Assembly: GCA_946402735.1 (NCBI GenBank)
Contig: CAMIXH010000001.1
Span: 303,175 to 367,174 of the forward strand
Reading direction: 5' to 3'
Length of the DNA: 64,000 bases
Origin: an uncultured Mycoplasmatota bacterium
GTDB lineage: Bacteria; Bacillota_I; Bacilli_A; RF39; UBA660
The translations under genes and the position numbers were made by a program. A model generated the notes under the pieces. It was not told the DNA's origin and made no database searches. It saw nothing but the letters and a program-made list of their open reading frames with translations. Shown here piece after piece: positions 1 to 8,200 of this stretch (positions are counted from its first letter, which is position 1; the number at the start of each line of letters is the position of its first letter).

Positions 1-2
1 TC

Positions 3-1310
3 TTAAAAAGCCTTCAAACAGAACTTGCTTGGTCTACTGGATTTATGGAGAAGATTGCTTTATCTCATCCTAATATATCTTTTGAATTAATAAATAATGA
101 AACTACTATTTTTAGAACAAGTGGTAGTAAAGACTTGTATAAAACAATACATGAGATATTTGGTATTAATACTACAAAGAATATGATTCATATTAATGCA
201 GAGAATTATGACTATGTTATTGATGGGTACATAAGTAATCTAAATATTTCTAAATCAAATAAGAACAATATGATAACACTAGTTAATGGCAGAGTAGTAA
301 GTAACCAAAATGTTAATAGAGCAATTAAAGATGCATATCATACTGTACTAGCTGATAATAAGTATCCAATAGTTGTTATAAATATTGAAACAGATCCAAC
401 TTTAGTAGATGTAAATATTCATCCAACTAAACAAGATATCAAATTTTCTAAGTTAGAAAGTTTAACTGATTTATTGTTTACAACTATAAAAGATGCTTTA
501 TTACAAACAGATAATACATATAAATTATATAAAGAAACTACATATACAGAACCAAAATATGTAGAAGATAATAATGATTATTCAATAAATGAAAATATTA
601 TTACTATAGGACCAGAACCTAAAATAAATATTGAACAAATAAGATTAGATTTTGATTCTGATCCTAAAGAAGAAGTAGTTTATAATGAAGAAACAATAAA
701 GAAAGAAAATACTCTTATTAAGCCAGTTGGTCTTGCTCTTGGAACATATTTAATCGCAGAAGATGAAGATACTATGTATATGATGGATATTCATGCTGCT
801 AATGAACGAATTAATTATGAATACTTCTTACAAAAAATGGCTGATCAAAAGATATATACAACTAATATGTTATTTCCAATTACATTAGAATTTACTCCTA
901 ATGAATTTATGAGATTAAAAGATAATATTGAAGTTATAAAATCTCTTGGTATAGAAGTTGAAGAGTTTGGTAGTAATACATATAGAGTTTTATCTCATCC
1001 TAGTTGGTTAAAAGAAGGATTTGAGGAAGTAAGTTTAAAATATATATTTGATTTAATAATTGAATTAAAAGGTGAATTTGATAGAGTTAAGTTTAATGAT
1101 AGTGTTGCAGCAACTCTAGCTTGTAAGGCAAGTGTTAAAGGTAATACTAGAATAACTTATGAAGAACAAGAAGAATTAATTAATAGATTATTTAAATGTA
1201 AATTTCCTTATACATGTCCTCATGGTAGACCAACATGTATAAAGTATCCAATATATGAACTTGAGAAAATGTTTAAACGTGTTAACTTTTCAAAGGTGAA
1301 TAATGAGTAG
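3..1310 (+). CDS. mutL: DNA mismatch repair protein MutL, 3' part (5' end outside window)
   Basis: The frame is open to the window edge, so the Met at 45 is internal and the gene starts upstream. MutL links MutS mismatch recognition to strand removal. The visible part covers the end of the GHKL ATPase/transducer region (the NIHPTKQDIKF stretch is typical) and the C-terminal dimerisation/endonuclease domain. The endonuclease motif reads DIHAANERINYE, which fits D(Q)HA-x2-E-x4-E with Gln replaced by Ile. Downstream ACKASVKG and CPHGRP match the metal-binding motifs of nicking MutL proteins, so this one probably nicks DNA, unlike E. coli MutL. The last 8 bases overlap miaA, and mutL-miaA is a common Bacilli order. 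Identity is firm; only the N-terminal ATP-binding part cannot be checked. Confidence 0.96.
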   Translation, partial: LKSLQTELAWSTGFMEKIALSHPNISFELINNETTIFRTSGSKDLYKTIHEIFGINTTKNMIHINAENYDYVIDGYISNLNISKSNKNNMITLVNGRVVSNQNVNRAIKDAYHTVLADNKYPIVVINIETDPTLVDVNIHPTKQDIKFSKLESLTDLLFTTIKDALLQTDNTYKLYKETTYTEPKYVEDNNDYSINENIITIGPEPKINIEQIRLDFDSDPKEEVVYNEETIKKENTLIKPVGLALGTYLIAEDEDTMYMMDIHAANERINYEYFLQKMADQKIYTTNMLFPITLEFTPNEFMRLKDNIEVIKSLGIEVEEFGSNTYRVLSHPSWLKEGFEEVSLKYIFDLIIELKGEFDRVKFNDSVAATLACKASVKGNTRITYEEQEELINRLFKCKFPYTCPHGRPTCIKYPIYELEKMFKRVNFSKVNNE

Positions 1311-2187
1311 GGTAATAGTAGTAGTTGGACCAACAGCTACTGGAAAAACTAAAGTATCAATTGAACTAGCTCATGCTTTAGATGCAGTTATTCTAAATGC
1401 TGATTCAACCGGTGTATACAAAGAACCACTAATCGCAACGGCAAAGGTTAGAGAAGAAGAAAAAGAGGGTATAGAACACTATTTACTTGATTTAGTATCT
1501 TTAGATGATGATTATACTTTATTTGATTATCAAAAAGATGGAAGAAAACTTATTGATAAGTTCTTAAAAGAGAATAAAAACATAATAATAGTTGGTGGAT
1601 CTGGTCTATACTTAAAAGCTTTGCTTTATGACTATAAATTAGAAGAGACTTCTACTAAAAGAGTTGATTATTCAAAGTGTTCTAATGAAGAGTTAAAATC
1701 AATGGCTGATAAAATAGATATTAATAATAATATTCATGTTAATAATAGACAAAGATTAGAGAGATATATCACTTACTATAATGAAACAGGTAATACTATT
1801 AAAAAGACTAATGGTATATTAAAAAGAGTTTATGATTTTGAATTAATTGGTCTAGAAGCACCAAGAAATGAAATATATAAAAGATGTGATAGTAGAGTAG
1901 ATGAAATGATAAAAGATGGTCTACTTGAAGAAGCTAAAAGATTATATGATATGAATTTAAAAAATTATACTAATATAATTGGTTATAGAGAACTTTATAA
2001 ATATTTTAATGGTGATTGGTCTTTAGAACAAGCTATTTCAGAAATGAAAAAGAATACTAGACATTATGCTAAAAGACAATTTACATGGTTTAAAAATCAA
2101 ATGAAAGATATTACATGGTTTAATGTAGACTATAAGAACTTTAATAATACAATTAGAGCAATAAAAAAATTTCTTAATTTAATTTAA
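1303..2187 (+). CDS. miaA: tRNA dimethylallyltransferase MiaA
   Basis: MiaA transfers the dimethylallyl group to A37 of tRNAs that read codons starting with U. The P-loop GPTATGKT lies at residues 9-16, followed by the substrate-binding DSTGVY segment (usually DS.QVY) and the GGSGLY motif. At 294 residues it is slightly short for the family (about 300-315). The C-terminal RHYAKRQFTWFKNQ stretch is the conserved tRNA-contact region. The ATG lies inside the end of mutL with an 8-base overlap, so the two are translationally coupled. It ends in a hairpin shared with the convergent gene. Identity is firm from several motifs. Confidence 0.97.
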   Translation: MSRVIVVVGPTATGKTKVSIELAHALDAVILNADSTGVYKEPLIATAKVREEEKEGIEHYLLDLVSLDDDYTLFDYQKDGRKLIDKFLKENKNIIIVGGSGLYLKALLYDYKLEETSTKRVDYSKCSNEELKSMADKIDINNNIHVNNRQRLERYITYYNETGNTIKKTNGILKRVYDFELIGLEAPRNEIYKRCDSRVDEMIKDGLLEEAKRLYDMNLKNYTNIIGYRELYKYFNGDWSLEQAISEMKKNTRHYAKRQFTWFKNQMKDITWFNVDYKNFNNTIRAIKKFLNLI

Positions 2188-2198
2188 GAAATTTTTAT
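2166..2198. terminator. Bidirectional intrinsic terminator between miaA and the transglutaminase gene
   Basis: AAATTTCTTAA and TTAAGAAATTT form an A/T-rich stem around a short loop, with T-runs on both strands. It overlaps both stop codons of the convergent genes. Confidence 0.75.
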
Positions 2199-3121
2199 TT
2201 GAATTCTAAGAATATATTTTTATCAAAATTATGTTCTTTTTTATCTTTTAATAATAATTCTTTTGTACTTATTAAGAAGAAATTTGATGTGTTTAACATG
2301 TTTGTTTCATCATCATCCCATGTAGTATCTATATGATACCATTTATTATTAAAATATATTGCATTCCATTCATGTTCTTCACTTGTTACTTCAAAATTAG
2401 GAATATTTAATTTATCCATAAAAATTGCAAATGCATCAGAATATCCACTACATAGTGCTTTTCTATTAATTAGAGCACCTGTAGCTTTATTTGATTCAGT
2501 TATTTCATTACTTTGTTCATATTCTTCATCATATGTAGTTCTTTTAATAATATAATCATGTATTTTTTTAATATCATCTTTAGTAACATTTTGAGCAGTT
2601 ATTTTCTTTTCTCTTAGATATTTATCAATTATATTATTTAATTGTTCTATTTCTTCTTCAGTATATAATTTTTCAACTGTAAGTAGTATTTCTTCACCAT
2701 CTATAATTGTTGTATTATATCTTCTATATGAATTGTATGGACTAACATAATTATTAATAGTACTTATATATTCATTAAATTGTGAATTAGCTATTTGCTT
2801 AACATCATTAACACAATTTGGATAATCATCATTACAGTAAAATCTAAATGATTCCCATCCATTATTTAAAACAGTATAGTAAATCTTTTTAATATCTTCT
2901 ATATTTTTAGGATCAAAATCATCAGTTTCACTTACTGTATCAAATAGATAAGTTCTATGATATACACTATTCTCAGGTATTACTACTGCCTTTCTTCCAT
3001 ACTTTTTTATAACTTTAACTATTGTTGTACTAACTTGTTCATAATTTTGTATAACATAATAAAATAAGAATGCAGAAATTAATAGTAATAATATACTAGA
3101 AAGTACTCTTGTTCTCTTCAT
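2195..3121 (-). CDS. Membrane-anchored transglutaminase-like protein
   Basis: 308 residues. A single N-terminal hydrophobic segment (about residues 7-27) anchors the protein, with the rest predicted outside the cell. The C-terminal half carries a transglutaminase/cysteine-protease-like core with Cys224 in KALCSGYSDAF, His250 in EEHEWNAI and Asp265 in WYHIDTTWDD, a full Cys-His-Asp triad. In bacteria such secreted domains are mostly linked to peptidase or cell-wall roles; the substrate here is unknown. A TATAAT box lies only about 16 bases before the ATG, next to a GGTGA ribosome site, so the leader is very short. It converges with miaA. Fold call is good; function is open. Confidence 0.8.
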   Translation of the reverse strand: MKRTRVLSSILLLLISAFLFYYVIQNYEQVSTTIVKVIKKYGRKAVVIPENSVYHRTYLFDTVSETDDFDPKNIEDIKKIYYTVLNNGWESFRFYCNDDYPNCVNDVKQIANSQFNEYISTINNYVSPYNSYRRYNTTIIDGEEILLTVEKLYTEEEIEQLNNIIDKYLREKKITAQNVTKDDIKKIHDYIIKRTTYDEEYEQSNEITESNKATGALINRKALCSGYSDAFAIFMDKLNIPNFEVTSEEHEWNAIYFNNKWYHIDTTWDDDETNMLNTSNFFLISTKELLLKDKKEHNFDKNIFLEFK

Positions 3122-3143
3122 ATTATCACCGACTTAATTATAC

Positions 3144-3168
3144 AAAAAAAGTAGATTAAAATCTACTT
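3144..3168 (-). terminator. Intrinsic terminator of rpsT
   Basis: On the minus strand AAGTAGAT and ATCTACTT pair around a TTTA loop and are followed by a run of seven T. It lies just after the rpsT stop codon and overlaps the promoter region of the next gene. Confidence 0.85.
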
Positions 3169-3170
3169 AA

Positions 3171-3422
3171 TTATTTTGAATTTACTATTTTGTTTAATCT
3201 TGTCTTATATCTATCTCTAGCATTTGCTTTAATAACACCTTTTTGAGCTGCAGTGTCTATTTTCTTAACAGCAATTGCATTTAATTTTTCAGCATCTTCT
3301 TTACTTTGAGCTTTTTCTACTTTTTTAATAGCAGTCTTCATACTTTGTCTAACATCGTTATTTAAAACTGTTTCCTTTTTTGTAATTAAAACTCTTTTCT
3401 TTGCACTTTTAATATTAGGCAT
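3171..3422 (-). CDS. rpsT: 30S ribosomal protein S20
   Basis: 83 residues, a normal length for S20. The product is very rich in Lys and Arg and starts MPNIKSAKKRV, which is characteristic of the family; it binds 16S rRNA in the small subunit. A strong GGGAGGTGG ribosome site sits just before the ATG. It has its own promoter (3450-3478) and terminator, so it is a one-gene unit. Identity is firm. Confidence 0.97.
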   Translation of the reverse strand: MPNIKSAKKRVLITKKETVLNNDVRQSMKTAIKKVEKAQSKEDAEKLNAIAVKKIDTAAQKGVIKANARDRYKTRLNKIVNSK

Positions 3423-3449
3423 GATTCCACCTCCCTTAAGACTTCTTTA

Positions 3450-3478
3450 ATAATAACAAATATGTTATAAAAAATCAA
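3450..3478 (-). promoter_or_regulatory. Sigma-A-type promoter of rpsT
   Basis: On the minus strand TTGATT, a 17-base spacer and TATTAT precede the rpsT ribosome site. Confidence 0.65.
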
Positions 3479-3491
3479 TGTATTTTTAATA

Positions 3492-3839
3492 TTAATCATT
3501 AAATAACATAGAAGAAACCTTAGTATATGTTCTAGTAAGTGGTCCACTACCAAGAAGTATTCCTCCAAAATATCTAATTACTATTATTAGAGTATTATCT
3601 TTATTCTTTAAATGTATTAAATCAAGTAACCCTCTAGTAGTGCCACCAGGTTCTTTATCTGAATAGTTTTTTTCAAGTCCTCCAATTTTATAAGCATATA
3701 CTATATGACGTGCTTTTTTATGTTCGATTTTTAAGTCATTTAAAATAGATTCAACATCGCTTATTGAATTAACTTCATATAGTAAACCTATGAATTTAGA
3801 TTTTTTAACTTCCAAAAAACTTGTCTTTAACTTTTTCAT
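3492..3839 (-). CDS. YigZ/IMPACT-family protein, N-terminal domain only
   Basis: 115 residues. The sequence matches the IMPACT/UPF0029 N-terminal domain: KKSKFIG at the start, KARHIVYAY, the YSDKEPGGTTRG segment (usually SDDGEPSGTAG) and VIRYFGGILLGSGPLTRTY near the end. Bacterial YigZ proteins usually have about 200 residues with a second DUF1949 domain, which is absent here. The stop directly follows the first domain and the reading frame is clean, so this looks like a compact one-domain form rather than a fresh break. The TATAAT box ends 6 bases before the ATG and there is no ribosome site, so the mRNA is predicted to be leaderless. The gene is divergent from uvrC. The cellular role of the family is poorly defined. 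Confidence 0.8.
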   Translation of the reverse strand: MKKLKTSFLEVKKSKFIGLLYEVNSISDVESILNDLKIEHKKARHIVYAYKIGGLEKNYSDKEPGGTTRGLLDLIHLKNKDNTLIIVIRYFGGILLGSGPLTRTYTKVSSMLFND

Positions 3840-3845
3840 ACTAAA

Positions 3846-3851
3846 ATTATA
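3846..3851 (-). promoter_or_regulatory. -10 box giving a leaderless yigZ transcript
   Basis: TATAAT on the minus strand ends 6 bases before the ATG, so the predicted first transcribed base is the A of the start codon (3839). No Shine-Dalgarno sequence is present and the -35 match is weak. Confidence 0.55.
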
Positions 3852-3923
3852 ATATAATTTGATTTATAAATCTATACTTGTGTGCTATAATTTAACTTGT
3901 AAAAAGAAGGGCAGGTGACATAT

Positions 3924-5687
3924 ATGTTTAAGAAAGAATTAGATATGGTTCCTAAAAAACCAGGTAGTTATCAAATGTATAATTCTGATGGGGTAATTAT
4001 ATATGTCGGAAAAGCCAAGAACCTTCAGAATAGATTAAGAAGTTATTTTACTGGTAGAGTAACTGGTAAAACAGCAAAAATGGTTAGTGAAGTAGATCAT
4101 TTTAAATATATAGTTACTAATACTGAAACAGAAGCTTTTGTTTTAGAATTAAATCTAATTAAAAAATATGATCCTAAATACAATATACTTTTAAGAGATG
4201 ATAAATCTTATCCCTATATAGAATTAACTAAGGATAAGTATCCTAGATTAATTGTTAAAAGAGAAGTAAATGTAAATAAAAAGAAAAATCATTTATTTGG
4301 ACCTTATCCAAATCAATATGCTGCTAGAAGATTAGTTAATTTAATTAATAGAATATATCCTCTTAAAAAGTGTGATACTATGCCTAAAAAAGTATGTTTA
4401 TATTATCATATTGGTGAATGTTTAGGTTATTGTGAAAATAAAGATATAGATACAACTAATATGAGAAATGAAATATTATCTATATTGAATGGCAATGATA
4501 AATTATTAATAGATAAGATAAATGAAAGAATAGAATTTAATAGTAAGAATTTAAACTATGAAATATGTCAAAGTTTAGTAGAAGAATTAAATTATATTAA
4601 GTTATTATTTAATAATCAACATGTAGAAGTTGCTAATAATATTGAAGCAGATATATTTAATTATTACTTTAATAATTCATATGTATGTATATCATGTATG
4701 TTTATAAGAGGAGGTAAACTTCTTGGAATAAATAATAAAATAATACCTGTTATGACTGAATTAAAAGATACTTTAGAGTATTATATTGCTTCTTTTTATA
4801 GGAAAAGTAATATTATTCCTAAAGAAGTAATAGTTCCAAATATTATTGATACATCTATTATTAGTGAAGTACTTGATACTAAAGTTATTAGTGTTGAAAG
4901 AGGTAATAAAAAGAAACTATTTGATATGGCATATGATAATGCTAAGATTGAATATGAAAAAGAAATAAAGTTAATATATAATAATGAAGAACTTACTATA
5001 AATGCTAATGAAGAATTAAAAACAATACTAGATTTAGATAAATTACATAGAATAGAATGTTTTGATAATTCTAATCTTTTTGGAACATTTACTGTATCTG
5101 CTATGGTATGTTTTATAGATGGTGTTCCTTCTAAAAAAGATTATAGAAAGTTTAAATTATCATTTGAAAAAAATGATGATGTAGCATCTATGAAAGAAGT
5201 AATATATAGAAGATACTTTAGAGTTTTAAAAGATGATTTAGAAAAACCAGATCTAATTATAGTAGATGGTGCTATTAATCAAATAAACGCTTGTAAAAAT
5301 ATTTTAGATAGTTTAAATATGCATATTAAAGTAATAGGTGTTAAAAAAGATAATCATCATAGTCCAGTAGCTATTGTAGATGGTGATAATTATAAAACTA
5401 TTGAAATAGATAAAAAATCTAATGTATTTAGATTACTATCTAGAATAGATGAAGAAAGTCATAGATTTGTTATTTCATATCATAGAGAAATAAGAAGTAA
5501 AGGAAGTATATCAAGTGTACTTGATAATATAAGTGGTCTTGGTGAAAAGAGAAAGAAAGAATTAATAAAGAAATATGGTAGTGTTTCTAAAATAACAGAA
5601 GCATCTATTGATGAATTATCTGAGATAATACCAAGAAATATTGCTGAGAACTTGCATAAGTATTTAATAGATAAAATGAATAATTAA
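3924..5687 (+). CDS. uvrC: UvrABC system protein C (excision nuclease subunit)
   Basis: 587 residues from this ATG. UvrC makes both cuts around a DNA lesion. The N-terminal GIY-YIG nuclease is visible (GSYQMYNSDGVIIYVGKAK, then Arg, then TEAFVLELNLI). A four-Cys cluster (KKCDTMPKKVC, GECLGYC) fits the Fe-S site reported for UvrC. Next come a UVR-like segment (about residues 200-235), the RNase H-like second nuclease (ECFDNSNLFGT, IIVDGAINQ, RIDEESHRFVISYHR) and C-terminal helix-hairpin-helix motifs. A GTG at 3915 is in frame, but it overlaps the ribosome-site region; AGGTGA placed 5 bases before the ATG at 3924 favours the later start. An extended -10 (TGCTATAAT) lies at 3883-3891. Identity is firm. 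Confidence 0.96.
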   Translation: MFKKELDMVPKKPGSYQMYNSDGVIIYVGKAKNLQNRLRSYFTGRVTGKTAKMVSEVDHFKYIVTNTETEAFVLELNLIKKYDPKYNILLRDDKSYPYIELTKDKYPRLIVKREVNVNKKKNHLFGPYPNQYAARRLVNLINRIYPLKKCDTMPKKVCLYYHIGECLGYCENKDIDTTNMRNEILSILNGNDKLLIDKINERIEFNSKNLNYEICQSLVEELNYIKLLFNNQHVEVANNIEADIFNYYFNNSYVCISCMFIRGGKLLGINNKIIPVMTELKDTLEYYIASFYRKSNIIPKEVIVPNIIDTSIISEVLDTKVISVERGNKKKLFDMAYDNAKIEYEKEIKLIYNNEELTINANEELKTILDLDKLHRIECFDNSNLFGTFTVSAMVCFIDGVPSKKDYRKFKLSFEKNDDVASMKEVIYRRYFRVLKDDLEKPDLIIVDGAINQINACKNILDSLNMHIKVIGVKKDNHHSPVAIVDGDNYKTIEIDKKSNVFRLLSRIDEESHRFVISYHREIRSKGSISSVLDNISGLGEKRKKELIKKYGSVSKITEASIDELSEIIPRNIAENLHKYLIDKMNN

Positions 5688-5704
5688 ACTATTCATTTTT
5701 TATT
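5676..5704 (+). terminator. Intrinsic terminator of uvrC
   Basis: ATGAATA and TATTCAT pair around a 7-base loop that contains the uvrC stop codon, followed by a T-run. Confidence 0.8.
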
Positions 5705-5752
5705 TTATAAAAAGATGATATAATTGTTCTATAAATAAAGGAGTATATGAAT

Positions 5753-6811
5753 ATGATATTATCTATTTGTGATGTACCACAAGTATTACAAGTAATAAGA
5801 ATTGTTAATATGGTAATTGAAATAATTAAAATTGCTGCTCCAATTATACTAATGGTTACTTTAATGATTGATTATACAAGGGCTGAAATATCTAATGATA
5901 ATGATATGTTAGCCAAAATAAATAAATTAACAAAGAATAAGATAGTTGCTGTAGTATTAATATTTTTAATACCTACATTTGTTAATGTTATAACTAATGT
6001 TGTTGCTCCTGGATTTACTTATTCAGCATGTATTAATAATGCCACTAAAGAAGGAATAAGCACTGCTTATGAAAAGGTAATGAGTGGCTTATTAGATGAT
6101 GCTAAAGAAAAAATGGATAATGGTTCATATTCAGTAGCGCAGTCTTATTTAAACAATATTGATAATGAAGAACTAAAGAAAAAATATACTGATGAATTAA
6201 AAATTATTAGTGATAAATTAGAGGAAGAACGAAAAAAGAAAGAAGAAGAAAAGAAAAAACATCAAACATCTGAACCAACTACTCAGATAGACCCAACAAG
6301 TCCATATGTACCTGGTACTTTAGCTGATGAGAGTTTCTTACAAACAGCTAAGAATGTATGGGATAGAATAGTAATGGGTAATTTAAAGTTTAAATATCAT
6401 CAAGGAAATACTATTCCAGTTCAAAATAACTTATGTGATTGTAGTACTTATGTAAGTTGGGTTATTTATGAATATGGATATAAAGATTGGTCAGGATGGC
6501 AAAGAACAACTTATAATTTATATAATACAAATTATCAAAGTTTATATGGATGGGAAGAACATTATTATTCTGGAAATACAGATTTAACTAATATTGTTCA
6601 ACCAGGTGATATTATTGTTAGAAGAAATAGTGCTGGTGGTCATACTGATATTGTTGCTAGTGTATCTAATGGAGTAGTAAAAGCATATGATTGTGGTAGT
6701 GATAATTCAGTAGAAAATCATAAATATCCAGATGGATATCCTAATCCAGGATTCTTAAAAGATACTGGTAAATATAGACCTGCTAAAATTATTAAAGTAA
6801 AGAAAAACTAG
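5753..6811 (+). CDS. VirB2/TrbC-like two-helix membrane protein fused to an NlpC/P60 domain
   Basis: 352 residues from the second ATG (5753). AAAGGAG lies 9 bases before it but only 3 before the ATG at 5747. Residues about 15-40 and 62-85 are two hydrophobic helices separated by a polar loop, the layout of VirB2/TrbC pilin-like proteins; this resemblance is by pattern only. A charged, probably coiled region (about 100-170) with a Lys/Glu run leads to a Pro/Thr linker. The C-terminal domain is NlpC/P60 or CHAP-like, with Cys230 in LCDCSTYVSWVI and His297 in AGGHTDIVAS. Such domains cut peptidoglycan peptides. It is followed 9 bases later by another membrane protein, probably in one operon. The hydrolase call is good; the N-terminal call is tentative. 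Confidence 0.72.
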   Translation: MILSICDVPQVLQVIRIVNMVIEIIKIAAPIILMVTLMIDYTRAEISNDNDMLAKINKLTKNKIVAVVLIFLIPTFVNVITNVVAPGFTYSACINNATKEGISTAYEKVMSGLLDDAKEKMDNGSYSVAQSYLNNIDNEELKKKYTDELKIISDKLEEERKKKEEEKKKHQTSEPTTQIDPTSPYVPGTLADESFLQTAKNVWDRIVMGNLKFKYHQGNTIPVQNNLCDCSTYVSWVIYEYGYKDWSGWQRTTYNLYNTNYQSLYGWEEHYYSGNTDLTNIVQPGDIIVRRNSAGGHTDIVASVSNGVVKAYDCGSDNSVENHKYPDGYPNPGFLKDTGKYRPAKIIKVKKN

Positions 6812-6820
6812 GAGTGTATT

Positions 6821-7384
6821 ATGAATAAGAAAACAATTAATATAGTTTTAATAGTTCTATTTGTAGTTTTCCTAGTTCTAGCCATAATCTTTAATAGCAG
6901 AACTAGGAATGCTAAAGAATTAAGTTTAAAAGATTTAAATGAATTTTCAAATACAAATAACGTAGGTAAATCTTATGTTTATATTGACTATGTAAGTGAA
7001 GATAATGAAGGATATGCTATTGTTTTTGATAATAGTAATCCATATGTAGTTTATTTAGATCAAAAATCTGTTGATGAAATAAAAAAATATGATTATAAAA
7101 GAAGAAATATTAAACTAGTTGGTTTATGTACTGAAATAACTGATGAAATAAAGAATAAGATACTAACTATATATAATAAAAACACTGTAGTAGGTGATGA
7201 AGAGTATTTAAAAATAGAAGATTTCAATAGTGTTTTTGGCAATTATTATTTAAATGTAAGCAAAATTGTAGATGATTCTACTTTATATAAAATACCATCT
7301 TTTTTAACCAAATTATTTTTTGATTTAAGTCTTGTTAGTTTATTAATTTTAGGATTTAAATTAATACTAGAAAGAAGGAAATAA
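6821..7384 (+). CDS. Unknown protein with a membrane helix at each end
   Basis: 187 residues, not recognised. Hydrophobic helices lie at about residues 7-24 and 164-182, enclosing a soluble domain of about 135 residues that is probably outside the cell. The ATG is preceded by GGAG and lies 9 bases after the NlpC/P60 fusion gene, so the two are probably co-transcribed and may work together at the envelope. No catalytic motif is evident. Confidence 0.7.
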   Translation: MNKKTINIVLIVLFVVFLVLAIIFNSRTRNAKELSLKDLNEFSNTNNVGKSYVYIDYVSEDNEGYAIVFDNSNPYVVYLDQKSVDEIKKYDYKRRNIKLVGLCTEITDEIKNKILTIYNKNTVVGDEEYLKIEDFNSVFGNYYLNVSKIVDDSTLYKIPSFLTKLFFDLSLVSLLILGFKLILERRK

Positions 7385-7394
7385 GATATTTCAT

Positions 7395-7423
7395 TTGACA
7401 TCGTGTATCAAATATGATATAAT
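7395..7423 (+). promoter_or_regulatory. Consensus sigma-A promoter
   Basis: Perfect TTGACA, 17-base spacer, perfect TATAAT. The predicted start is near 7430, at the end of a CCCC tract, which gives a leader of about 25 bases ending in AAGGGGG. Confidence 0.9.
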
Positions 7424-7455
7424 ATGCCCCGTAAATCAAAAAGGGGGTTTTGATT

Positions 7456-8118
7456 ATGTTTGGAACAATACTAGGGTGGATTGTATACGGTTCATTTGGA
7501 CTAAGTTCAGTCATTACATACTTTAATCATGCTAGTTCTAATAGTAGAATTAGAAGAAAGGGTAAAGAAATTAAACCAATTACAACAAATTCTCTTACAG
7601 AGAATATAAAATATTTTGTAAAAGATTTTGGTTTCTTATTTGTACCAGTTGTTAATGTTGTAAAATCTATAAAGCAATTAGTTAAAAAAGATGCTGAATT
7701 TGATTCTGAAAATATGGCTAGATTAATGGATAGAGATAGACTTGAAGATGCTAAGAAGATTGAAGAACCTGCTAAAACACCAGCAAAAACTGAGACTAAA
7801 AAAGAAGTAAAAACTACTAAACCAGCTTCAGTTGCACCAGCTAAAGAAGTTAAAAAAGTTAAAACTGTAGCTGAAATGGATTGTTTTGAAAGAGAAGCAT
7901 ACTATAAATCTGAATATGAAAAATTAACTGCTCTTCATGCTAAAGCAAAAGCTGAACATAAGAGTGTAGAAGTATTAAATGCAATTACTGCTAGAATTAA
8001 ACCAATAGTTGTAGAATATAGAAAAGCTTTAAGAGAATGTGAAATTGCTAAATTAAAAGAAGCTAAAAATATGATTCTACTAGGTATGGAATCAAAGAAA
8101 AAATTACAATTAAAATAA
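7456..8118 (+). CDS. Unknown Lys/Ala-rich protein under a strong promoter
   Basis: 220 residues, not recognised. The N-terminus has a weakly hydrophobic stretch (about 4-22, GTILGWIVYGSFGLSS). A second semi-hydrophobic segment (about 55-70, DFGFLFVPVVNVVKSIKQL) resembles one in the product at 10481 (GFIPCYYLVKAL). A Lys/Pro/Ala/Glu-rich linker follows (about 95-140), then a charged, probably helical C-terminus. An in-frame TTG at 7450 is less likely, because the ribosome site AAGGGGG (7441-7447) is 8 bases from this ATG. The consensus promoter implies high expression. Confidence 0.75.
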   Translation: MFGTILGWIVYGSFGLSSVITYFNHASSNSRIRRKGKEIKPITTNSLTENIKYFVKDFGFLFVPVVNVVKSIKQLVKKDAEFDSENMARLMDRDRLEDAKKIEEPAKTPAKTETKKEVKTTKPASVAPAKEVKKVKTVAEMDCFEREAYYKSEYEKLTALHAKAKAEHKSVEVLNAITARIKPIVVEYRKALRECEIAKLKEAKNMILLGMESKKKLQLK

Positions 8119-8140
8119 GTGTGTTTTATACACACTTTTT
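8117..8140 (+). terminator. Intrinsic terminator
   Basis: AAGTGTG and CACACTT pair around a 7-base loop, followed by a T-run; it begins at the stop codon of the preceding gene. Confidence 0.85.
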
Positions 8141-8200
8141 AATTGCAATAATTCTTTATAAATTATAAAATATATTATATAATTAAATTGGTGTGGTAGT

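Noticed and set aside
45-1310. Short mutL starting at 45
   Set aside because: The same frame is open upstream to the window edge and encodes typical MutL sequence.
3492-3839. Frameshifted yigZ pseudogene
   Set aside because: No DUF1949-like sequence follows in any frame before rpsT; a clean one-domain protein is more likely.
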